From contig JAOTOM010005136.1 in assembly GCA_034440615.1 (NCBI GenBank), positions 316,001-380,000 of the forward strand: a DNA stretch of 64,000 nucleotides, written 5' to 3'. The stretch is from Ashinkailepas kermadecensis. Taxonomy: Eukaryota; Arthropoda; Thecostraca; Neolepadidae. Of the stretch, positions 11,001-21,909 are shown in pieces (position 1 is the stretch's first letter; every line of letters starts with the position of its first letter). Made by a program: the position numbers and the translations under genes. The notes below the pieces were generated by a model. It made no database searches, was not told the DNA's origin, and saw only the letters and a program-made list of their open reading frames with translations.

Positions 11001-13164
11001 TCCTGCTCAATCGCTCTGGAATGGAAGACCATGGGGTTTGGACGCATGTTAGAGAGAGGGGTGGGGAGGGGCTGCCAGGTCCGGAACGAGTTCCCTGCAA
11101 CATCTCTAAGCATACGTCCACTCCGCTGTTTGGAGAAGGTGCTTGCCTTTCAATGCTCTCGCAGGGTCCGGGGGAAAGTCAAATCTATCGTCCACAAAAT
11201 GGATTTATCCCCTACAAAATGGATTTGTCCCATGCATTTCGAAAATAGGAATAGGTTCGTGCCATGCATGGTAGGGCATTGTATTACGAACTTCATTGGA
11301 AACAGCCCCTGCATTGAAATTGAAGCATCCAGAGGTACAGCCTGGAAGCGGTCTGTATGCGGTTCCAGGCTAACCCGAGCAAGCTGGCGATAGAAAGCCC
11401 AGGTTGAGGCAGGTGGCAAGCAGTGACGACCGGGCCGTCGGTTTTCACGGAGCGCAGTGACCATATTTGACGTCTCCTCTTTGTAGTGAACCCTGCATAG
11501 TTAATTCTTACTTATGTTCTTTAAATTAAATGCTTGCAGTACACCACACCTCCCTCACTTGTTCTGCTACCCACGGGAGCTAAGAGCCCTTGAAAAGTAT
11601 GCAATGCATCATCCTCGACACCGTTGGCTTCGATTGATATGACTGTACAATGGCGACCCCTTCACCTTTTCCTCTTGCCGTGGGAGGCTTATCTGGCGAC
11701 ATGGGACAATTCACTGGTGCATAACAGTCAGAAAGCGGGGATGAGTGGTCTAGGGGCAAGATGCTCGTCTCCCAATCGAAAGGTTGTGGGTTAGAGTCTC
11801 ACCTGTCGCTACTCTTCGCCCGCGACCAATCGGCGTGAGAGATTGGCGACGCTACATGACTCAACGGTCGACGTGTCGTAAAACCAATAACCAACCAACA
11901 GTCAGAAAGCTCGTTGTGTACTGCCACGCAACTATTATTAAGCGCTCCTGACGTTTTTATCTAATGATCTGAGCTATTGATACCACCTGTACGATCGCTT
12001 TGCGTCCGGGCCTATGGCAAGTTGTGACAATTGAGGGCACGCTAAGTTGCTTTATGACCAAATATTATTGAAGGATGAAGTAATACAAACATTTATCAAC
12101 GCTTCGTGTTGCTCAAACATCCGCGGTTCCATATTACTGATATCCTGCGCCTAAACACTGTGGCTCTTCAAGACTGCCTTCCCGTCTTCTTTCGGAACGT
12201 TTCTAAGGACGTCATTGAGCAAACCCGTAGCGTTTCTCTGACCGGTGCAAGCCATAAGCCAATACGGAATGTGCCTTCTCGCGCGCTTTCTGTGTTGTGC
12301 TTCTGTTATCTCATCTCCAAGAAAGCCGAACACCAGCTACATGTAGATATGCTTCATCCGCGACTACTTAATTACATTGATTGTTCCCGCTTGGAAGCCC
12401 TTTCCCTGTCCCTGGGACATGACGTGGAAGCGGTACGATTTGATGCACAGTTTAAATCCTTTTAGCCGACATATCTGGTATAGATTGGTGAGCGATGTCA
12501 TCCTGGAATGGACATTTAATAGTGTGCTGTAATTTGTCATCGTTTACGGAGTCATACGGCGAAAAATGTGCTTGTTTATGCCGAAAACAAAATGGAAAAT
12601 AAAATTTGAATAATGTTCAAAATTACGTGATGAATCAAATCCAGCTACAAAACAATAGGTACACTCACATCATCCAGATGTACGGATTTACTCAACAATG
12701 ACGCTCGTCCTACCTTACCGCCATGGACCTCATGTCGCATTCTGCTCGCTCGGCAGGTGTGCGGGGCCTCAGTTGTCACCTGCAGCATACACCGGCTGGT
12801 GGAGCAGGGCTTCGACTGCAGCGCCACCTGCTCAAACCAGACAATCACAGATGTCGCTGCCATCGCGATCAGCTGTCTCGATGTTGTTCTGCACGTGCTG
12901 CTGCTACTGGGCCTCCAGAACGGCTGGCCGGTGGCGACGATTGCCGTGGTGGTGTGGAACGCCGTGAAGGGCGCCATCTTTGTCTACTTCTTCGTGCAGA
13001 CCACGTACCAGTTGCAGACGGAGGGGAAGGCGTCGCTCGTGTTTGACCATTACGTGGCGCAGGTAGCGTTGGTGATCGTCCAGGCTGTGGTGCTCTATAC
13101 GCTCGCGTCAGCTGCGCACGAGCAGCGCTCGGCTAATAAGATGGACGGGGACGGCCTGCCATGA
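7942..13164 (+). CDS. Gene model: four-transmembrane-helix protein, 176 residues, two exons
   Basis: Seen: exon 1 (7942-8064, 41 codons) and exon 2 (12757-13164) join in phase 0 across a 4692-bp GT-AG intron. The join makes the first hydrophobic helix continuous (MGAVLLVCGASVVTCSI, residues 36-52). Further helices lie at about 74-94, 99-121 and 136-160. The loop after helix 1 has two Cys (62, 66) and an N-glycosylation sequon (N68-Q-T). Both termini are polar, and four helices would put them on the same side. I do not recognise the family; the layout resembles small tetraspan proteins of the lysosomal or plasma membrane, but this is analogy only. An additional small internal exon cannot be excluded, but none is needed. 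Confidence 0.65.
8129..8682. repeat. 29-bp minisatellite, about 19 copies
   Basis: The unit is ccgaccaccacggcactccg plus gtatgtcag, repeated head to tail. Because 29 is not a multiple of 3, all three plus frames stay open and produce the same 29-residue repeat. This is an artefact of the array and not coding evidence. It lies at the start of the intron of the four-helix gene. Confidence 0.95.
8683..11722. other. Intron of the four-helix gene, unassigned sequence
   Basis: It holds a short GA run at 9365, the 93-bp duplication, and a C-rich run near 10766 of the type seen in the dispersed repeat. No additional exon is supported. Confidence 0.4.
9856..10025. repeat. Tandem duplication of a ~93-bp unit
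   Basis: Two copies share cccggatgccgctgactt / cccggacgccactgactt and gcctgctgtgtggtg, followed by gtcacccattcg. It lies within the intron of the four-helix gene. Confidence 0.7.
11737..11896 (+). mobile_element. tRNA-headed SINE, subfamily 1, copy A
   Basis: It has an A-box-like tggtctagggg and a B-box-like ggttagagtct (one change from consensus). The SINE 3' domain follows (cgcgaccaatcggcgtgag to cgtaaaaccaataacc). It is flanked by 14-bp direct repeats aacagtcagaaagc at 11723-11736 and 11897-11910. It lies in the intron of the four-helix gene. Confidence 0.85.
12067..12465 (+). other. Unassigned ORF inside the intron of the four-helix gene
   Basis: 133 codons are open on the plus strand with no low-complexity content. 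Peptide samples are DILRLNTVALQDCLPVFFRN and LISKKAEHQLHVDMLHPRLL. No methionine starts the open stretch and no family is recognised. It may be a decayed gene or transposon fragment. It is not needed for the flanking gene. Confidence 0.18.
12757..13164 (+). CDS. Four-helix protein, exon 2 (terminal)
   Basis: The acceptor is tctgctcgctcggcag at 12741-12756. The exon encodes three and a half hydrophobic helices and a polar tail ending SANKMDGDGLP with a TGA stop at 13162. GC content is clearly higher than in the surrounding intron and 3' flank. The region after the stop (to about 13740) is likely 3' UTR, but no certain poly(A) signal was identified. Confidence 0.68.
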   Translation: MCGASVVTCSIHRLVEQGFDCSATCSNQTITDVAAIAISCLDVVLHVLLLLGLQNGWPVATIAVVVWNAVKGAIFVYFFVQTTYQLQTEGKASLVFDHYVAQVALVIVQAVVLYTLASAAHEQRSANKMDGDGLP

Positions 13165-14019
13165 CCGGTTTTGAAGTCTGGTATCACTGGCGCCAGTGTG
13201 TGCCAAGTAGCTGTGACGCGATGCGCACTGTGATCTGAGTGTTGTGCTAATTGACATGGAAAAAGTCCCGACTCTGAAAGGAAGGTGAGCATAGTTATTT
13301 GACATATATACGTTTGGATCATTGGGAGTATGCGGAAGAAAATATCCCTGTTGTCGAGGTAATTAAGTTGCAGTGAAACTTCGGGTTTGCTTTGTATGTG
13401 TGTTGGAATGGGTTGATCTGTCATCCGTGAAACATAAATACCGGAGTCGTGTGTATGAAAACAATGTAGCGTGGTGATGACTGACCTGACGTGGTCCCAC
13501 CCAGTACATCCATCGATAACATAATTATACAGATTTTAGACTGCAGGACCAGTTGCATTTCGTCTGCGATCAACACGCACCGTGCGTGTGCGTGTGCGCG
13601 TGCGTGAGTGTGATAAACGACGGTGCAATGTCTGGAACAGTGACGAACGCGTCGGGGTTTCACTAATGCAAGCTGGTGCTCCGGTAATGTCATTTGTATT
13701 GGTCACCTAGTATTGTAGTGATGTTGGGTAATATTTTTTTTTGGTAAGAAGATTTTACAGATCATGTTAGCTGTGACACTCGGAAGTATTTTGTGTTTTA
13801 TTGAACTGGCCAGATTTGTGTCAAAAGCAACCCGAGTCATTTTAGCTAGTCGATTTGATATGTGTGTAGGTTGTTCCGTAATACATTGATTATGTGGCTT
13901 GAATGTGTTTTATTCTGCAGAACACAAGATAGTACGAAAGTACCTTAGGTCATAAACTCATCAAGTGTTCAGACTTAATAAGAGCCACCGGGGCCCACCT
14001 GGGTTAAGTCTGTAAAGGA

Positions 14020-14226
14020 AGGATACAAAAAGGTACTCAGCATCCCAACCAATACCACATCCGAAGTTCAAAAGATCTATCCACCAACATCATACACACC
14101 TACCAATGCCTATCTGGCCCTATTTACGTGTTCCCGCGTTACTCACGCGTGGATCGAATGCCCCATCAATCATTTTGAACTCCATCCATGCCTGCTTGAA
14201 GGGCGCTGCATCGTGTACACCTACTA
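14020..14226 (+). pseudogene. Possible LINE ORF1 (gag-like) remnant
   Basis: A plus-strand peptide reads VLSIPTNTTSEVQKIY and then YLALFTCSRVTHAWIECP to a stop. The spacing of hydrophobic and aromatic residues resembles the pre-zinc-knuckle part of ORF1 proteins of I/jockey-type LINEs. No zinc knuckles follow. The family call is tentative. Confidence 0.3.
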
Positions 14227-14650
14227 GCATAAAGCTCACCCCATTCACCACTAATTAGGACTCAAAAGTAAGATTATCAAACCTAAAGCAATTGTCCATC
14301 CTATCATAAATACGTTCGATGAGGGACCCTCCACAACAGGCAGCCTATTCCATTGATCAACCGCCCTTTGACTGAAAACCTGCCATCCCCTAACTGTCCC
14401 ATACGTTGACTTATCTAACCTGAATTGATGTATGTGTGTGATACTCCATATGTGATACTCCAAACAGAAGAGCATTATGCAGATTGACCGTATCTAACTT
14501 TGTAGCGATTTGATGCATTCAGTCATATGAACCCTTAATTTTGAGAGTACATATCTGCTGCCATAAGCCTTTCTCCATATTCCAAGTTGCCTAGTCCACT
14601 GATGAGTCTGGTGGCTTTGAGTTGCACTCTCTGTCTAGCATACACACCCA

Positions 14651-14651
<1 letters not shown>

Positions 14652-14708
<57 letters not shown>

Positions 14709-14718
14709 CATATATAAG
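14652..14718. repeat. Compound CA/TA array
   Basis: (CA)n passes directly into (TA)n within the dead LINE. Confidence 0.97.
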
Positions 14719-15489
14719 CAGGGACTCCATGCCTATACAGAATGTTCTAAGTGGGATTGCACATATGCTAAGTACAGTATGTTCATGACTTCCTTGCTCT
14801 TATACCTCACACGCCTATTAATTAATCCCAGCATTCTCATTGCTCTGTTCCTAGCTGAGATTCATTGTTTTTCTGCTTTCAGGTCACTTGTTGAGTATCC
14901 CATAAAAGGTGCCTATCTAGATGAGTTTGAGCATTCTCTTTGACTAGTTTTTCAAGTACCGTTTGGACACAAATGAGGTCAGGCTGACTGGCCTGTGGTT
15001 TCCTACACACTTCATACTTCCTTTTTGAAAATTGGTACTACATTTGCATTGCGCGAATCGTCAGGCACTTCAGAATACTTCATAGACCGCTTGAAAATAT
15101 CACTTAGGGGAACGGCTAAAATTAGAGCACACTCGACTAAGATTCTAGCATATATACCATCCGGTCCCGCAGCGTTATTTGGTTTTATATTCTTCAATTG
15201 TCTTTCTAAATCTGTAGTTATTGCGAACTCTTTCAACCCATCACCTCCCATGGTATAACCTTCAGTGGTCTCCAATGTGCATGAATTCTCCTTAGTAAAG
15301 AATGATGAGAATTGCTTGCATGGGGACTCAACCATATCATAATCATCAATCACTATTTCACCATCTTCCTCCCGTGGTCTTGCAGTACATTTGTACACTT
15401 AAATTTGTAGGGGCTAAATTACTTCTTAGTATTGCCTACCGGACATTTTCAAGTTAATATAATTTTAGCCAGCCTCTTAGATGCCTTAA

Positions 15490-16055
15490 CACGCGCCCTG
15501 GAGGGCCTCTGCAAATTACGCGCACTGGGGGGGGGCGGATTCTGCCCCAACACCCCCAAGATCTCGGCTCCTGTTAAAGCTGGAGTAACGAAATTCTCAG
15601 GGTGGATGGATACGGTAGTGAACTCTATTGTGTGCATATTTCATGACCCTAGGTCAATATCTTCAAGGTCAAATGAGGTCACATATGTCACAATTTGCTT
15701 GTTTTGCGTGGCTTGGCTTGTCATTGTTATGGATCGCTGTGATTGTGTTTAAATACTCCAAAATGGGCACCAATGATATTTTGGACATGACTAATGATGC
15801 AGTACAGATGCTAGACCCGGAATTTGACCTCAGGTATTCAACGCCGATTTTTGTGGTTTGGCGCTACGAAATATTTTGACTTTAACGGCCTCTAACTCGA
15901 CAAAATTTCGCCCGATTTCCTTTTTTTGCTTTAAACAACGCGCCGTACATTTCTAATCAGGTACGCAAAAATGGCGTATATTGACTAGTAAAATCGTGGG
16001 TTATTTACGAAAAACCGGAGGGGTGGGCGGATTCCCCCCCCCTGCGGTGCGCGTG
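15490..16055. mobile_element. TTAA-flanked, piggyBac-like non-autonomous element, copy 1
   Basis: 566 bp start CACGCGCCCTGGAGGG and end with the inverse of CACGCGCACCGCAGGG. TTAA lies directly outside on both sides (15486-15489 and 16056-16059). The host LINE frame is continuous if the element and one TTAA are ignored. G-rich and C-rich tracts sit just inside both ends. No transposase. Confidence 0.75.
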
Positions 16056-16330
16056 TTAAGACACCTCCTAGCTATATTTCTAGCTATTCTATATGCTTCT
16101 AGGCTTTCCTCAGAGTTAACATTTTTCAGTTTCTTCAATGCCCGCTTCTTTGAATCCAGTAAATGTTTTACTTCCTTGGTCAGCCATAAAGGGTGCTTAA
16201 CCTTGTTTAATCTAATTAGCATATTGGGAATGTACCTATCCGGACTTTGAAACAGTTAGTCTTTTACCAATCTCCACATTTCATGAGCATCTAAGTCCAT
16301 CAATACCTTGTGGTTGATCGTGTCATAAAG

Positions 16331-19300
16331 CAATTATTATATACACCACCTATTAAGTGTTGATAAGAAATTAACTTTAGTCTAGCTGTGGTACTGAAGT
16401 TCGCTACCAGTGATAATATAAAACTCCTGATTCGGAAACAGTTTTTTTTTAACCGGAACGTCAATGAAATCCAACCATGGCCCGCTGAGCATGCTCCGTA
16501 TGGTCTGGAGAAACCCAGCTATGTATTTTGCAAAGTTAAGTACGGTCCGTTCTACTGAGTTTTGAAGCCATGTTAAACGTTGAAGTTTATCCCAGAATCT
16601 TTTGACGTTTACTGAGAGTCCGGGAAAGCTCATGTTCTCTCTCCTCAGAGGATCATTGAAGATTAAGTATTTTCTGGGGAGATCATAGCTTTGTTCTATG
16701 GCAGACTAAGAGGAATCGAACTCCGTCCAGTCGGATGCTCAGAATGAGTCGCGCTTTGTCTTGGTCAGGTGTGTCAGGAAGACCTGAACTGTGATCTTGT
16801 TCGTGATTTGGGTGGATGGGCAGCGCTCGTCAGAGCAACACGAGGGCAGTGTTGTGCCAGGAGGCTCCATAGCACCGAGCTATATTTCGCCGCAGGCTGG
16901 CGACATGCCTGCAGCTGTTGCGGTGTGTTGATAAATATTAAGCTGTTATCGGCGGCGCGTTGTTGCCGGCCGGTGATTAGTGCTAACTGAGCCGACGTGA
17001 TGCAGCGCTCCTGCAGCTGTTACCCACACCTCAACGTGCGGGGAGGGGCACACTGTTCCCGGAGGTGCTCTACGTTGTGTTCTGTCTGTCATTTTCCGTT
17101 CTGCATGTCTGTTGTCTTTCTGCTCTGTTCTGTCTCTCATGTTGGTCTGTCTGTCATTTCTACCGCGTTTTTTGCTGCCGCATGGGCTCAGTTTCGGGGT
17201 ACTTCTTACTCGCCAGGTTTTTTCCGCAATAGCGGAAAACGGCGTCGCGCAGGACCCAAAATTTTGCATGCCTTTTCCTTCATCATTTCTGCGTCAGATA
17301 TGAAAGTTTTAATCTCAGGTCATGTAAGGTCATTGACCTAGCTCAGGTCAAATAGAACCACGTCCAAAAAAGTTTGAGGATCGGTAACTCATATACATGA
17401 AGATATATTGAAATGAAACTCGGTACGTCAGTGCAATTGAGCAGTGCCTCCAAAGCGTAAATCTCGGGTTCTTGTTTGAGGTCTGGTCAGCGATCTGAGG
17501 TCAAGATCAAATTTGACAAGTTATGGACCAATTTTACTATTTGTGTAATCTTCATCCTCTTACCCCATAATTTTACCTTGGTAGCATGCAGGAGCATCAG
17601 GAGAAGTTCCTTATCTAATCTGCTTGACTTCCGGCGAGTGGCTTGAGGGCAGGTCAGGAAAAAGTACTCAATGTGCGCTTAGCCTATTTCGACCCTGCTG
17701 ATTGTGGTGCTTATCCCCATTGTGCATGACCTATATAGCATCAAAGCTGGTTTGCACGACCTAAATTTCCGTAATATGCGTATACAAAATGTTTTTAAAA
17801 AATACTTGTTTTCTCCAGAACCGTCATTTTGATTTTCAAAATGGTCCCAAATAAAGTGATACCATTGTCGGGCCCTATTTGTTTAGAGCTTTTCGATGGT
17901 ACCCGTTCGTTTTCGCGCAACGCTTAGTTGGGTAGCTAGACAGGGGGATCTTTAAGGATCCCCCCCCGAGACGGGTAGTACAGATCTGAACGGAAAGACG
18001 GCAAAGGATATCGCAGTATTATATTCGACACATTAAATATATGGAAGGGTTATGTAAAATAGACGGTAGCTCCTTTTGTCTTTGGATACTTTGTGCACAA
18101 CTACATACTGTTTCAGAACAGCAGTGGTATGTGCAGGTAATTGCATTTCTAGACAAGCGAACCTCAAATTAAAGGTGTACCTATTGCAATGCACCAAGCA
18201 TTATATAGCACTCCATTGGGAGGTCCTGACTGGCTTTTATGATCAATGGTGGTTTCAGGGAGGGATTTTGGGGCACTACCGTTATTTTCGCTGCTGTCGC
18301 AAAATGAACGTATGAAAGCATCTGACTCGTCTGATGCGTAGGGGTGTATTTGGTAAGCTGCGGTATTGGTGTATAATTATGCTCATTAGCGATTGAGGGC
18401 AAACAAGTTTTAGTACGCGGCAGGTCGTTTACACTGGAGAGTAAGTAAATGCAAGGAACCCGATATAGTGTTGATACATTTTCATGAAATATTTCCATTT
18501 CCCAGTCTTTGTGTTTGCCTACTCGTTGAAAAGGTGCATACAGTTATGTCGATGTCAATAGCATATCAATAGCGGACAATATCGCCATGATTCATGAAGA
18601 TTTTAGAAGCATACGAAATGTACGACACAGGTTCTCCATTATCGCTCCTTTGCCCGTCGCATGGACTTTTGAGCTACCTATTATGAGTAAAATCTACCTT
18701 AATATAAAATTGCATGGTTCCTGCTATTATGATGGAATTCCAATGAAAAGTAAAAAATCCTAAAACTTCCTCGTTTGATTAAATGAATCCACCTCTGTTG
18801 CTTCTAAAAGTCGAAGCCATAATCAAAGTTCATAGGTTGAACTACAAGGAGTCGTTCGAGCTATCACAGAGGGGAAGTAACGATTCGTTTTGCAAATATA
18901 CTTAGCAATTGGTGGACAGCACAAAAAGGAAGCCATGTTTTGTCGTACCTAACTACGCCTTTGCACTGAATATACATTGTCTCGAAGTGCAGGTGGTAGA
19001 ATAGATCTTTGGAAGCAATTTAGACCTATGCATGAACATAGAAGCAAAGTCCAGTGTAATTGTATAGAGGAGAAATAAGGATCTATAATTGTCCTTTTTG
19101 AGATTCCTGTGTTCACCCCTGTTATTTCTTTATATTTGGATGACGTCGATTGGTAGATTTAGTCACGCATTTGTCTGCGCTCTCTTGCGATAAAATCAGT
19201 TTTTGATATCTTGGGGTTGCGGCGAATCGGCCCGTTCGCACAAGAACCGAACTAGAAAACGGAATTATCACGATAATCCGACGCCTAAGAACGTGACCTG

Positions 19301-19967
19301 ACATCGTTGGGGGCATTACCAGGCAGACAACTATTAAAAACGACGGTTACCCTCGTGAGGAGCTGTTGGGGAAGTTCGTTGATTCTATAACGAGATGCAC
19401 CTCACTTCTCAGTGTTCACTTTCCTTCCATACCTCATGATAATTAAATCAAAATATATGCTCTAGCAATTGTGACCTGTGTCTATGATGACTGTGCTCAC
19501 TATATAGCGCAATGAGTATAGCGAAGGGTGTAATTAATTAGTGCGTAATTAGTGCGCAATTATTGTGGCCAAGCTATGCAAATTTTCATTCCATAATCGT
19601 GCACACATAAAATGCAAGGATGGCCAAGAATACACCACACAGGATGTGTCGAATGACTGTTTGAGGAATACACCACACAGGATGTGTCAAATTGCTGCTT
19701 GAAATCATAGTACAGAATGGAACCAATCCTTAGACAAAGCATAGGTATTCCACCACTGAACTTAATGATTGCGTGAACCAGTATATCTTTGGATGTGACC
19801 AACATGAAATGGATGGGTAGGAACCTTACCACATCCGTAAATTCAATCCGATGCGGGCCACTGAGCCAGGGGGCCCAATTTTGAACCTTTATTTATACGG
19901 GCATTCATCAGCCAGCATGAACGAAGTACTGCTCATGATCTTTGCCATCTTCGTCGGTGGCAATTAT
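16331..19967. other. Unassigned region with a short hairpin near 17950
   Basis: At 16382-16633 a minus-strand frame (FPGLSVNVKRFWDKLQRLTW) may belong to a mobile element but is unproven. 17280-17530 carries aggtca-rich sequence reminiscent of TTAA element copy 2. The rest shows nothing. Confidence 0.35.
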
Positions 19968-19968
19968 G

Positions 19969-20027
<59 letters not shown>

Positions 20028-20040
20028 ATATGTGTATATA
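19968..20040. repeat. AT array with GTAT edges
   Basis: A (TA)n run of about 50 bp followed by tgtgtatatgtgtata. Confidence 0.97.
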
Positions 20041-21909
20041 TTATCAGATACACTATTTGATGACTTGTCTATCTAGGAGTTTCCTCGCAGGTCAAAGTAC
20101 ATTGCTTGACTCGATTGGAGTATGACGAATTCAAACATCGCTAGCGAGGCTTGGTGAGCTGGACTAGATATGTCGCATTAGGTACCTGAGAGGAGGGAGG
20201 GGTCCATTATCTCCTTAATTATTCATTTAGTCACCCACAAACTCTTCTGAGCTTGGCATGTGACCCCATGAAACTCATGTACCAGAATTGTTCAGGAGCT
20301 AAGACACTAATGGAAACATTTCCCTGATAATCTATCCCAAAAATGTCGAACGTGAATTGGCCTCGAGCAAGATCAATGAGTATATGCGCACCATTACGGG
20401 CTATCAATGTCAGGGATTCCTCAACCCATCACGCTTTTGTCTTGATTTGATGTGAAGCTAAGCAATTAATCAAGTGACTTGATTTAAAGTGAAATAGGTA
20501 CCGTCGTCACATCACCGCACTCGTCACCCCATACCTCCCTCAAATATTTACATTTTGTCATGACGTTTCACTCGTTTTGGTTAACTATGGACTTCCACTA
20601 GTACATCTTACTCGTATATGAAGTGAAATAGAGAGTGGTGTATTTGATAACGGTGGCGTCTTTTTCGACACATCGCATCATTTCAGCGTCGGTGCTCGTC
20701 CTTATCTGATAAGTTCTGATATCTGATAATAAATGTATGATACATTTTTAAGCATAGCGATGTTAGTTAATGGCTCTCGACGACGAGATTACTTGCAACG
20801 GCTGGTGAAAACATGTTTCGGTTTGCAGTGTTTGTAGCTTGTATTTCGTTACGCTGGTGACCAGAGCGAACAACCAACAACTTCGCGACTGCATCATGCC
20901 CAAAGCGTGCACATTGAGGCACAACAACTCACCCCAATACGCTGAACAAAACTTCAGCCCTTGAAAGACATGGATGTGAAAAAGTACCTGAATGGCGGCG
21001 ATTTGCCCCGACGTCAAACACGACAATCACAATAACATCAGTCACCACTTAATATATACCATTCAATCCCAGAGATGGAACACAATCAGCAGGGGCTTCG
21101 AACGCTACCCAGTCCACACGCTGGTGATAGCAATGAAAGCCGCGCTCCCTGCCGGCAGACCTGGTCCCAATATCAGCGCACGCACTCACAAGTGATCGAA
21201 GTCGAGGGTGACGTAACATCGCGGGCCGGCGACACACAAAGTTGCGGCCGGGAGCTGGAACCATCCTGCCGCCGACTGCCAGCGTCGCGCATGCCGCTCA
21301 TCGCGCCAACAGAACGAGCGGCATCCCCTCGTGAACAATGCGCAGGCACATCACACACCATTCACGGGTGATGAGCTGGCTCACATCAGGCGATAACATC
21401 ATGCTCCGCCACATCTGCAGGAGAAAGGTGGCGCTCCTGTACTAATCAGAGACACGCGAGTACAAGCACCGGTCACTGAATGAGGTGAATGAGCTAAGCT
21501 TCAGTTCAACTCTGTCATGCTTGCAGTGGCCGCTCCAATGCTTCCCACGGTGTTCGTCCCTCAGCTCAAAACGTATCCAGAACCGGATGACGACCGATCA
21601 TCCTACAACTGCTGCTCTCATTGCCTGCTCATCATAGGGACCTGCTCATCACCCTCGGCACATCTCCACGTCACATCTTGAGAGTGAGACTGTCATACCC
21701 TGAAAGCGATGCTGCTGCCGCTCTGCTGTCATCGGTCGGGATGGGTGTGTCGGCGGCCAGCGGCTGTTGTCGCATGGAACGTGACAGCATCCGCCGCCAC
21801 CGTACCAGCTGAGCTACTCCGGCCCCACCGGGCTCGGTGTCGGCGGGGTGGAGCAGAGACAGAACTACAGCAGTTCTAACCTACCGAGGGAGTTCACTGC
21901 GCCCCGACT
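20041..21909. other. Unassigned region
   Basis: Nothing recognised except a tRNA-like A box on the minus strand near 21800-21825 (gtagctcagctggta), possibly a SINE head. Confidence 0.35.

Larger units (their letters stand above)
14250..16330 (-). pseudogene. Decayed CR1/L2-like LINE open reading frame, internally deleted and interrupted
   Basis: Reading the minus strand from 16320 downward gives a linker with KHPLWLTKEVKHLLDSKKRA. After the inserted element at 15490-16055 comes KPNNAAGPDGI followed by NVVPIFKKEV, reverse-transcriptase block 1-2. Then come frame-shifted RT pieces (14930-15010) and a jump to LGLINRRV, QSHLEHSV and AWSP. The C-terminal signature FSQRAVDQWNRLP is at about 14370. 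The catalytic YADD region is absent. Stops and shifts show it is dead. A CA/TA microsatellite (14652-14718) lies within it. Confidence 0.75.

Noticed and set aside
16382..16633. Minus-strand 83-codon frame as LINE endonuclease
   Set aside because: No endonuclease catalytic motif is visible, and it is separated from the LINE linker by stops.
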